Under the pieces are notes generated by a model, which was not told the origin of the DNA, did no database searches, and worked only from the letters and a program-made list of their open reading frames with translations. DNA of 64,000 nt, from contig NC_090767.1 of assembly GCF_036898095.1 (NCBI RefSeq), positions 25,984,449-26,048,448 on the forward strand, given 5' to 3'. This document shows positions 1 to 11,893 of the stretch, piece after piece; within the stretch, counting starts at the first letter, position 1; each line of letters opens with the position of its first letter. Made by a program: the position numbers and the translations under genes. The DNA is from Palaemon carinicauda. Taxonomy: Eukaryota; Arthropoda; Malacostraca; Decapoda; Palaemonidae.

Positions 1-1522
1 AAAAATCAGGCTTGGATATTAAACTTTCTTAATAAGGAATCAAATTTGGGAACTAAGTCGTAATATCATGACAAAGCTTCTATAGCCATAGAGACTAATT
101 TCCACCTACCTAGCCGCTTCATAGCCGAGCCAAGGTTTAGGTCTGGAGACTAAACCCTTTTTAGTTTAGTAAATCAACTTTGGCTCTCACTATGCAGAAA
201 GGTCCTGGTTTTACATTACAATTTATCATTATCAATTATTAGCTATTGTAGGCACAACGAGTTAATTTGCCCTATAAAAATGTTCCAAATAAAATTTAAG
301 AGTACATTGATACCTCTACATACTATCTTAATTCGTTCCAGAAACTGCTTCGTATGTGAAAACGATCGTATGTTGGAGCAGATATTCCCATAAGAATATA
401 TGGTAATTGATTCAATTCGTTCCTCAGCCTAAAAACCCATAATAACTCCTAAATAAATGGCTACACATAATTACACATAACATTAATACAATATAATAAA
501 TACATATAAATCTAAAAAAAGAATAATAATAATGAAATAATAAATAAAAAAGGGATTTTAATGTAACACTTTACCTTAGCGACAGGCCGGCGCAGGTGTA
601 GGGACTGCTAGGCAGGAGACGGAAGATCAGCGAGGAGGTACGGACGGTGACTTTGTACGTTGGCTTTAATACCCCAAGAAGAAGAAGAAGAAGAAGAAGA
701 AGAATAAGACGATTTATTTAAACGAAATTATCACTTTTTGAGGAGTTAAGTTTTGCTCCTTATTATATTCGATATTATATATTTCAAATTTGAATGTTTA
801 TAACTTTATTGTACTTATATAATTATGTATATTATAAAACCTTTACATAGACAGACTTGAAACTTTTTTTGCAAGGGAAAAGGAGAGAGACTGACATCTT
901 CCGGCAAACACTGCCAGACCACAAAGACTAAAAGGAAAATCTGACACAGAGCCAATTCTTAACCATGTTATGTGCATTTGTGTCCAACTGACTGCTTTCG
1001 TCACTGGCATACCAAAGAGAGAGAGAGAGAGGAAATTGAAGAAAAGAAGAAAGAATATAAACAAGGCAGAAGGATATAAAGTAAGTGCTTACATTGAGCC
1101 ACGAAGTGCAATGACAGTACTAACCACATATGTGACTTAATAAATAATTGGTTTTTCCTATTTAATCAGAGATAAATATCAGCTTAATAGAAAAAATTGT
1201 TTCTCTTCATACATGAATCATATATTTCCAACTGGCTGTGTTATGTTCATATATTTCTAACCATTTGATATTATAGGAAAAACAATTGATTTTATAGATA
1301 TTTTACAAGTCATGGATGAAACCAACTACCAAAATGAGCTACAAGAAGATGATTATTAAAAAAAATTACACTGGAAGGAAAAATGCAATAAACTGGGACT
1401 TTGTAGTCGCCTGGAAATTTAGATTCAAATCAGATCATATGATTTCTCGAGACGACTTAAAAGTTTGCGAGAAATTAAACTATCGTATAAAGAGAAGAAT
1501 TTGTGTTAATAGTTCGGACGGT
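1..1522. other. AT-rich intergenic DNA, no gene seen
   Basis: No open reading frame here has recognisable coding character; the short ones are low-complexity. Positions about 300-470 contain phrases such as TTAATTCGTTCCAGAAACTG and CCCATAAGAATATATGG that resemble ends of dispersed arthropod DNA transposons, and 580-660 is a GC-rich patch possibly of the same repeat. This is recollection of repeat style, not a family assignment. A short GAA run lies at 676-703. Confidence 0.6.
676..703. repeat. (GAA)n microsatellite
   Basis: A short uninterrupted run of GAA/AAG trinucleotides directly after a GC-rich patch. Confidence 0.9.
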
Positions 1523-2157
1523 AGGTAGGCAAGTAGGTAGGTAAGTAGGTAGGTAATAAGTTAGTAGGTAGGTAGGTAGGTAGGTAGGTAGTTAGTTGGT
1601 AGGTAGGTAGGCAGGCAAGTAGGTAGGAAAGTAGGTAGGTAATAAGTTAGTAGGTAGGTAGGTAGGTAGGTAGGTAGTTAGTTGGTAGGTAGGTAGGCAA
1701 GTAGGTAGGTAGTTAGTTGGTAGGTAGGTAGGCAAGTAGGTAGGTAAGTAGGCAAGGAGGTAGGTGAGTAGGCAAGTAGGTAGGTGAGTAGGCAAGTAGG
1801 TAGGTAAGAAGTTAGTATGTAGGTAGGTAGGTAGGTAAGTAGTTATTTGGTAGGTAGGTAGGCAAGTAGGTAGTTGGTAGGTAGGTAGGTAAGTATGTAA
1901 TTAGGTAGGTAAGTAGGCAAGTAGGTGGGTAAGCAAGTATGCAAGTAGGCAGGTATGCAAGTAGGTAGGTAGGTAGGCTGACAGGGAGGTAGGTAGGTAG
2001 ACATGTAAGTAGGTAGGTAGGTAGGCAAGTAGGTGGGTAAGCAAGTATGCAAGTAGGCAGGTATGCAAGTAGGTAGGTAGGTAGGCAGACAGGGAGGTAG
2101 GTAGGTAGACATGTAAGTAGGTAGGTAGGTAGAGAAGTATGTAGGTAGGTAGGTAAT
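1523..2157. repeat. GGTA-type tetranucleotide array
   Basis: About 635 bp built from GGTA/GTAG steps interspersed with GCAA, TTAG and GACA variants. Longer phrases recur, for example a block with AGGCAAGTAGGTGGGTAAGC at 1915 and again at 2022, so short segments were duplicated after the tetranucleotide expanded. The reverse strand is open in several frames as Leu-Pro-Thr-Tyr repeats; these are by-products of the repeat, not a gene. Confidence 0.95.
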
Positions 2158-3270
2158 ATATCAGTCATATATAAACTATGAAGAGAGATTTGAGTTAACA
2201 TGAAAACAAAGTAATTCTCTTCAATATTTGCAATTTGAAACAATATAAAAAAAAGGATGATTATGAAATCCTTAATATTCTTTGCAATATTCACAAACTA
2301 TCAACATCATCACTATATAGTTTCACCATCAACACTATTTCACAATATTTCACAACCTCTGCGATGTTTCTCTGCTTTTCCTAACATTATTATGAGTAAA
2401 ACACCTTTAATTACTTACGTGATTAACTATGAACACTATAATGCACTATCTCAAAATGTATGATGTATGACAGAAGCCCACCAAAGTCTTCCAGTCAGAC
2501 AAAACTGGAAAGTAAAACTGGAAGACCACAAGACTAGTCTTCAGGTTTTGTCAGCCAATCAGAGACAAGCACCAGACAGAGGTTTCAAATGCTGTCCTCC
2601 CATTGGCTGAGATCATTTGAAGACTTAACTATCCAACAAGATCATTAAGGTGTTGACAGAACTGAATAAATTTCTTGAATAAATATCCATTAATGTGTCA
2701 AGCTTGAAAACACAAATGTCTTCATTTGACCAATTTGAACTGAGATTAGGGGACTACATTGTCACCTCTATAAACGAAACTGCAATATAGAGTGGTTCAG
2801 AAGGAAATAAATGGAATATTCAAATAGTTATACAGTAAGTTAATCAAATACAGTTGAATTTTGATAATTTGTTAACATTCCCGGCACGAGGGTTCTGTGT
2901 TCATAAGTTATATCATTAAAGGAAAATAATGCGAAGTATCATTTGATGTAAAGAAATACAAAAAACGGTTCTAGTATGTCACTTTTGACATTTTCACATT
3001 CATAACAGAACTAGGTCAGCCTATAGGTCCACCTTGTCTTACCTTGGGTGGAGAGGGGGTCGGTCGCTGATCCTATGTATATATGATCAATCTCCAGGGC
3101 ATTGTCCTGCTTGATAGGGAAATATCACTGTCCCTTGCCTCTGCCATTCATGAGTGCCTTTTAAATCTTTAAACAAAATTTCACAATTGTGCTTTTCTTG
3201 CTACGGCTAAGAAATGTTATTGAAATGGGACCCAAATCTGCTTCATGGAATGTGGGGTTGTCTTCATAAT

Positions 3271-3276
<6 letters not shown>
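2158..3276. other. Intergenic DNA with a possible dispersed repeat
   Basis: No gene seen. Two CCAAT-box-like sequences in opposite orientation (AGCCAATCAGAG at about 2553 and CCATTGGCTGAG at about 2600) lie in a 160-bp moderately GC-rich stretch. Nothing coding follows them, so I do not call a promoter. Around 3018-3165, phrases such as CTGATCCTATGTATATATG and GCATTGTCCTGCTTGATAGG resemble a dispersed repeat I associate with decapod genomes; low confidence. Confidence 0.4.

Positions 3277-3345
<69 letters not shown>
3277..3345. repeat. (GA)n microsatellite
   Basis: About 34 uninterrupted GA dinucleotides following a short GT run. Confidence 0.98.
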
Positions 3346-3349
<4 letters not shown>

Positions 3350-3756
3350 CCTACTGAGCAATTCTGAACATTAACGTGAGCTGAAAACGATTTTGAAAAC
3401 CGACTTAAGAATTGAGATATAAAATCTGAATTAAATCTGAGAATAAGGTAATAGCTGGGGAAGGAAGAATGATGAAAGGAAGACACTTAATAGTAATTAT
3501 GGTTGTACTGGTCTATTGAAAACGTCCCTGCTCATAAAAACAAAATCTCGAATATAATGAAAATAAGACTAAACCTCTTTTTCAAATTTCCCTGTCATAT
3601 GTATAAGCAGTGTCGTAACACTTTTGCTATTAACTGTGTTTAAATGGATGCTATGGTAAACAAATGGTTAATGAATAATGTTGCAAGAAATTTATTGTTT
3701 TTTAGTGTTTCCTGTGTATTGTATGTCAACGTTCCCCAAAATATTACTGGGGAGTG

Positions 3757-3845
3757 TAGTCGTCACCATCATCATCATTATTATTATTATGAGCCAAGCT
3801 ACAACCCTCGTTAGAGCAAGATCCTATAAAGCCAATAACATATGT
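3757..3845. repeat. Dispersed repeat fragment (GCCAAGCTACAACCCT type)
   Basis: An ATT/ATC trinucleotide run leads into GCCAAGCTACAACCCTCGTT followed by AGAGCAAGAT. The same arrangement (ATT run, then GCCAGGCTACAACCCTAGTT, then AGAAAGCAAGAT) is present at 35857-35960, so this is a dispersed repeat with two diverged copies in the window. I remember such sequences as common in decapod genomes; its class is unknown to me. Confidence 0.55.
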
Positions 3846-4169
3846 AAACGTTTTTTAACCATTGTTAAAACTACCATAATAAATCCAAAACTATAATCTA
3901 GATTATGAAAATATAGGACCTACGTGTTGAATATTAAAATAAGGCCTGATAAGTTTATTAAAAATTATGGTCTTAAATGGCTTAACTGTTCAAAAGATGA
4001 AAACGAAGAACAGCTAAAAGACCAGGATGAAGACCTACGTCACATTGGAATACCAGTAGTTTGTGCAGCCCAAGAGTAAGAGAAGAAATAACCAAGTCTA
4101 GGGAAATTCGGAGGCAAAATACTATTTTGTTGTGTGAGTGAGCCAGTTAAATCTGAAATGAAAAAAATA

Positions 4170-4478
<309 letters not shown>

Positions 4479-4563
4479 GTATATGTATGTATAATAAATG
4501 CGTTACTTGAACATCTTTGCACAAGTCCAGCGTACCAATCAGTTGGTCAAAAATTAAGGGGAT

Positions 4564-4565
<2 letters not shown>

Positions 4566-4642
<77 letters not shown>
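4566..4642. repeat. (GA)n microsatellite
   Basis: About 38 uninterrupted AG/GA dinucleotides. Confidence 0.98.
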
Positions 4643-4646
<4 letters not shown>

Positions 4647-4798
4647 ATGCCGGATCTGAACATTTATGATAGCGATAGAACGCAATGATGTGAAAATAGA
4701 CTGCTATAAAATGCTCGATTTAATAGGAAATATCCCTTATTTCATTTAATAAATTAGGTTATAGAGGATGAAAAGCTATGCATTTCAATTGAAAACAA

Positions 4799-4824
4799 GG
4801 GGGGCGGGGCGGGGGGGGGGGTGG
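4799..4824. other. G-run cluster, quadruplex-capable
   Basis: G6, C, G4, C, G11, T, G2 in 26 bases. Three long G runs separated by single bases, with the last long enough to supply two strands, satisfy the usual four-run quadruplex pattern. Surroundings are AT-rich, and no gene is adjacent. Confidence 0.7.
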
Positions 4825-4889
4825 TAAAACTCTAGTCCCAATATTTAGTAAAAGTGTAAAGATTGGAAAGAAAAATTGAAAAAAAAGAC

Positions 4890-4990
4890 CTCTTCAATTT
4901 CTCCAGTTGTCTCTCGAGCTTTTAATTCAATACTTCTCCTTTCATCATCTCCGACTTCACGCTTCATAATCCTCAACTCTCTTTAGGATT
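4890..4990 (-). repeat. LINE 3'-end remnant, minus strand
   Basis: The reverse complement reads ATTATGAAGCGTGAAGTCGG and AGAAGTATTGAATTAAAAGC, the same text as the plus-strand LINE fragment at 17125-17372 and the minus-strand one at 55250-55515. It is a roughly 100-bp, 5'-truncated relic. Its protein frame resembles the extreme C-terminus of an RTE/CR1-like LINE polyprotein (…MKRE…SIELKA). Confidence 0.6.
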
Positions 4991-5212
4991 AATAATATAC
5001 ATACTTATAAAATTTTAAACGGTACTAGGCAAAAGTAAATGAAGAGGTAATAAAAAATGTTATTAAATTTTCGCCGTTTTGCAAATATTGAGCCCTGCCT
5101 CAGAAAGTCCCCAAGTGACAGTAGTCTGCCAGAGTGCAAGCGCACGTCCTGATTTTCTTTTTTTTTTTACTTTTATAATGAAATACACATTTACAATCTT
5201 ACAACTTATAAC

Positions 5213-6097
<885 letters not shown>

Positions 6098-6173
<76 letters not shown>

Positions 6174-6221
6174 TGTCAAACTGAAGGGAAGAAATTTAAA
6201 TGCATAAAAGCAATCAACCCG

Positions 6222-6306
<85 letters not shown>
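6098..6306. repeat. Facing (GA)n and (CT)n microsatellites
   Basis: (GA)n at 6098-6170 and, after 52 bases, a C11 run leading into (CT)n at 6233-6306. The two arms are complementary over more than 70 nt, so a single strand could fold into a long hairpin. Each arm is also a homopurine/homopyrimidine mirror repeat. Confidence 0.97.
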
Positions 6307-6310
<4 letters not shown>

Positions 6311-7065
6311 CCAAAACTCACAGCTCTTCTGTCCAATTCTTTACAGTAGTTTCATAAGTTATATCTGAAACCCATAGTCTTTTTTTTTTCGAGTAGAATT
6401 TCGTAAAGCATACAGACTTTACATGAGGCGCACTGTGCGAGACCTTATTGGAAATAAGCCTAAAAAGGACTTGTGTGTTCAAGATAAAGATATCTATTTG
6501 ATGCTCGAAGTCCTGGGTGGCCATCCAGTACATATGTGAAAGACAAGAAGGGTGAAAATATGCATATGGAATTGACTGTCTACATATATTACATTCTTGA
6601 TGGTGACTTAAAGAAATGGAGAAAAGGTGCCTTATCTTTTATGGAAGAAAATACTTGAAAGATGTCATAACATAAAACACCATTCCTCCTGATGAGATGA
6701 AACCAGAGTTTTTTTCATTCCTTCGACCAGATTAGAAGACGACCAATACTTATATCCCTGGTTATCTACAGAAAAAATTAAATCTCAGTCATAACTCTTT
6801 ACCAGATTGAAAAAAAAGGAACAAATATCCATTCTTTGTCTTCGAATCCAGGAATTAGAAGATTCAGCTCATAAAATAAGCAAGATTCATCATCAAATAA
6901 ATCAAAGCTATTACTAAACACCACTTGGACAAAGACAATCAGCGACAGTTAACCGTGACCCTGAAATAACTACACTAAGAATAACGTCAATACCACCTGG
7001 TGGTAATATTGGTAAACTGCAGCTAATATAAAATTTAAAAAACGACAACCAAATATACATGACTT
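6307..7065. other. Intergenic DNA left of the minisatellite
   Basis: No gene or recognisable repeat, apart from the last bases, which form the left flank that is copied inside the array at 10389. Confidence 0.5.
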
Positions 7066-10000
7066 CAGTTATTATTTTTTTATCTGTTTTAGAAGATATC
7101 TAAAAGAAAGAGAACAAAAGGAATAGTTTGTGCATACTAAAAGAGAGTGAACAAAGGGAATAGTTAGTGCATACTAAAAGAGAGTGAACAAAGGGAATAG
7201 TTAGTGCATACTAAAAGAGAGTAAACAAAAGGAATAGTTTGTGCATACTAAAAGAGAGTGAACAAAGGGAATAGTTAGTGCATACTAAAAGAGAGTAAAC
7301 AAAAGGAATAGTTTGTGCATACTAAAAGAGAGTGAACAAAGGGAATAGTTTGTGCATACTAAAAGAGAGTAAACAAAAGGAATAGTTTGTGCATACTAAA
7401 AGAGTGAACAAAGGGAATAGTTAGTACATACTAAAAGAGAGTGAACAAAAGGAATAGTTTGTGCATACTAAAAGAGAGTGAACAAAAGGAATAGTTAGTG
7501 CATACTAAAAGAGAGTGAACAAAGGGAATAGTTAGTGCATACTAAAAGAGAGTGAACAAAAGGAATAGTTAGTGCATACTAAAACAGAGTGAACAAAGGG
7601 AATAGTTAGTGCATACTAAAAGAGAGTGAACAAAGGGAATAGTTAGTGCATACTAAAAGAGAGTGAACAAAAGGAATAGTTAGTGCATACTAAAAGAGAG
7701 TAAACAAAAGGAATAGTTAGTGCATACTAAAAGAGAGTGAACAAAAGGAATAGTTTGTGCATACTAAAAGAGAGTAAACAAAAGGAATAGCTTGTGCATA
7801 CTAAAAGAGAGTGAACAAAAGGAATAGTTAGTGCATACTAAAAGAGAGTAAACAAAAGGAATAGTTAGTGCATACTAAAAGAGAGTGAACAAAAGGAATA
7901 GTTTGTGCATACTAAAAGAGAGTAAACAAAAGGAATAGTTTGTGCATACTAAAAGAGAGTGAACAAAAGGAAACAAAAGGAATAGTTTGTGCATACTAAA
8001 AGAGAGTAAACAAAAGGAATAGCTTGTGCATACTAAAAGAGAGTGAACAAAAGGAATAGTTAGTGCATACTAAAAGAGAGTAAACAAAAGGAATAGTTTG
8101 TGCATACTAAAAGAGTGAACAAAGGGAATAGTTATTGCATACTAAAAGAGAGTAAACAAAAGGAATAGCTTGTGCATACTAAAAGAGAGTAAACAAAAGG
8201 AATAGTTTGTGCATACTAAAAGAGAGTAAACAAAAGGAATAGCTTGTGCATACTAAAAGAGTGAACAAAGGGAATAGTTAGTGCATACTAAAAGAGAGTA
8301 AACAAAAGGAATAGTTTGTGCATACTAAAAGAGAGTGAACAAAAGGAATAGTTAGTGCATACTAAAAGAGAGTGAACAAAAGGAATAGTTTGTGCATACT
8401 AAAAGAGAGTGAACAAAAGGAATAGTTTGTGCATACTAAAAGAGAGTGAACAAAAGGAATAGTTTGTGCATACTAAAAGAGAGTAAACAAAAGGAATAGT
8501 TTGTGCATACTAAAAGAGAGTGAACAAAAGGAATAGTTAGTGCATACTAAAAGAGAGTGAACAAAGGGAATAGTTAGTGCATACTAAAAGAGAGTGAACA
8601 AAGGGAATAGTTAGTGCATACTAAAAGAGAGTGAACAAAAGGAATAGTTAGTGCATACTAAAAGAGAGTAAACAAAAGGAATAGTTAGTGCATACTAAAA
8701 GAGAGTGAACAAAAGGAATAGTTTGTGCATACTAAAAGAGAGTAAACAAAAGGAATAGCTTGTGCATACTAAAAGAGAGTGAACAAAAGGAGTAGTTAAT
8801 GCATACTAAAAGAGAGTAAACAAAAGGAATAGTTAGTGCATACTAAAAGAGAGTGAACAAAAGGAATAGTTTGTGCATACTAAAAGAGTGAACAAAGGGA
8901 ATAGTTAGTGCATACTAAAAGAGAGTGAACAAAAGGAATAGTTAGTGCATACTAAAAGAGAGTAAACAAAAGGAATAGTTAGTGCATACTAAAAGAGAGT
9001 AAACAAAAGGAATAGTTTGTGCATACTAAAAGAGAGTAAACAAAAGGAATAGTTAGTGCATACTAAAAGAGAGTGAACAAAAGGAATAGTTTGTGCATAC
9101 TAAAAGAGAGTGAACAAAAGGAATAGTTTGTGCATACTAAAAGAGAGTGAACAAAAGGAATAGTTTGTGCATACTAAAAGAGAGTGAACAAAAAGGAATA
9201 GTTTGTGCATACTAAAAGAGAGTGAACAAAAGGAATAGTTTGTGCATACTAAAAGAGAGTGAACAAAAGGAATAGTTTGTGCATACTAAAAGAGAGTGAA
9301 CAAAAGGAATAGTTAGTGCATACTAAAAGAGAGTGAACAAAAGGAATAGTTTGTGCATACTAAAAGAGAGTAAACAAAAGGAATAGCTTGTGCATACTAA
9401 AAGAGAGTGAACAAAGGGAATAGTTTGTGCATACTAAAAGAGAGTAAACAAAAGGAATAGTTTGTGCATACTAAAAGAGTGAACAAAGGGAATAGTTAGT
9501 GCATACTAAAAGAGAGTCAACAAAAGGAATAGTTAGTGCATACTAAAAGAGAGTGAACAAAGGGAATAGTTAGTGCATACTAAAAGAGAGTGAACAAAAG
9601 GAATAGTTAGTGCATACTAAAAGAGTGTGAACAAAGGGAATAGTTAGTGCATACTAAAAGAGAGTGAACAAAAGGAATAGTTAGTGCATACTAAAAGAGA
9701 GTGAACAAAGGGAATAGTTAGTGCATACTAAAAGAGAGTGAACAAAAGGAATAGTTAGTGCATACTAAAAGAGAGTAAACAAAAGGAATAGTTTGTGCAT
9801 ACTAAAAGAGAGTAAACAAAAGGAATAGTTAGTGCATACTAAAAGAGAGTAAACAAAAGGAATAGTTTGTGCATACTAAAAGAGAGTAAACAAAAGGAAT
9901 AGTAAGTGCATACTAAAAGAGAGTAAACAAAAGGAATAGTTTGTGCATACTAAAAGAGAGTAAACAAAAGGAATAGCTTGTGCATACTAAAAGAGAGTAA

Positions 10001-10388
10001 ACAAAAGGAATAGTTAGTGCATACTAAAAGAGAGTAAACAAAAGGAATAGTTTGTGCATACTAAAAGAGAGTAAACAAAAGGAATAGTTTGTGCATACTA
10101 AAAGAGAGTAAACAAAAGGAATAGCTTGTGCATACTAAAAGAGAGTGAACAAAAGGAATAGTTTGTGCATACTAAAAGAGAGTGAACAAAAGGAATAGTT
10201 TGTGCATACTAAAAGAGAGTGAACAAAAGGAATAGTTAGTGCATACTAAAAGAGAGTAAACAAAAGGAATAGTTTGTGCATACTAAAAGAGAGTGAACAA
10301 AGGGAATAGTTAGTGCATACTAAAAGAGAGTAAACAAAAGGAATAGTTTGTGCATACTAAAAGAAAGTAAACAAAAGGGATAGTTTGT

Positions 10389-10430
10389 CAGTTATTATTT
10401 TTTTATCTGTTTTAGAAGATATCTAAAAGA
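10389..10430. repeat. Copied left flank inside the minisatellite
   Basis: Non-repetitive sequence starting CAGTTATTATTTTTTTATCT is identical to 7066-7106, including a run of seven T, and leads into the same atypical first monomer (AGAAAGAGAACAAAAGGAA). It marks a duplicated array start. Confidence 0.95.
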
Positions 10431-10863
10431 AAGAGAACAAAAGGAACAGTTTGTGCATACTAAAAGAAAGTAAACAAAAGGAATAGTTTGTGCATACTAA
10501 AAGAGAGTGAACAAAAGGAATAGTTTGTGCATACTAAAAGAGAGTGAACAAAGGGAATAGTTAGTGCATACTAAAAGAGAGTAAACAAAAGGAATAGTTT
10601 GTGCATACTAAAAGAGAGTGAACAAAGGGAATAGTTTGTGCATACTAAAAGAGAGTAAACAAAAGGAATAGTTTGTGCATACTAAAAGAGTGAACAAAGG
10701 GAATAGTTAGTGCATACTAAAAGAGAGTAAACAAAAGGAATAGTTTGTGCATACTAAAAGAGAGTGAACAAAAGGAATAGTTAGTGCATACTAAAAGAGA
10801 GTAAACAAAAGGAATAGTTTGTGCATACTAAAAGAGAGTAAACAAAAGGAATAGTTTGTGCAT

Positions 10864-11893
10864 ACTAAAAGAGTGAACAAAGGGAATAGTTAGTGCATAC
10901 TAAAAGAGAGTAAACAAAAGGAATAGTTTGTGCATACTAAAAGAGAGTGAACAAAAGGAATAGTTAGTGCATACTAAAAGAGAGTGAACAAAAGGAATAG
11001 TTTGTGCATACTAAAAGAGAGTGAACAAAAGGAATAGTTTGTGCATACTAAAAGAGAGTGAACAAAAGGAATAGTTTGTGCATACTAAAAGAGAGTAAAC
11101 AAAAGGAATAGTTTGTGCATACTAAAAGAGTGAACAAAGGGAATAGTTAGTGCATACTAAAAGAGAGTAAACAAAAGGAATAGTTTGTGCATACTAAAAG
11201 AGAGTGAACAAAAGGAATAGTTAGTGCATACTAAAAGAGAGTGAACAAAAGGAATAGTTTGTGCATACTAAAAGAGAGTGAACAAAAGGAATAGTTATTA
11301 GTGCATACTAAAAGAGAGTGAACAAAAGGAATAGTTTGTGCATACTAAAAGAGAGTAAACAAAAGGAATAGTTTGTGCATACTAAAAGAGTGAACAAAGG
11401 GAATAGTTAGTGCATACTAAAAGAGAGTAAACAAAAGGAATAGTTGTGCATACTAAAAGAGAGTGAACAAAAGGAATAGTTAGTGCATACTAAAAGAGAG
11501 TGAACAAAAGGAATAGTTTGTGCATACTAAAAGAGAGTAAACAAAAGGAATAGTTTGTGCATACTAAAAGAGAGTAAACAAAAGGAATAGTTTGTGCATA
11601 CTAAAAGAGAGTAAACAAATGGAATAGTTTGTGCATACTAAAAGAGTGAACAAAGGGAATAGTTAGTGCATACTAAAAGAGAGTAAACAAAAGGAATAGT
11701 TTGTGCATACTAAAAGAGAGTGAACAAAAGGAATAGTTAGTGCATACTAAAAGAGAGTGAACAAAAGGAATAGTTTGTGCATACTAAAAGAGAGTGAACA
11801 AAAGGAATAGTTAGTGCATACTAAAAGAGAGTGAACAAAAGGAATAGTTTGTGCATACTAAAAGAGAGTAAACAAAAGGAATAGTTTGTGCAT
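10864..11893. repeat. Seven-monomer higher-order repeat in the minisatellite
   Basis: The 35-bp short monomer recurs at 10864, 11121, 11381 and 11637, intervals of 257, 260 and 256 bp. A block of one short plus six 37-bp monomers is exactly 257 bp; the deviations come from one 3-bp insertion (near 11297) and one 1-bp deletion (near 11444). The same block order also occurs at about 8251-8507 in the first sub-array. Confidence 0.9.

Noticed and set aside
1592..2294. Minus-strand Leu-Pro-Thr-Tyr repeat proteins
   Set aside because: Direct translation of the GGTA tetranucleotide array; no start context, domain or flanking coding sequence.
2545..2620. Possible promoter with two opposed CCAAT boxes
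   Set aside because: No TATA or initiator at a sensible distance and no coding sequence on either side; such pentamers occur by chance.
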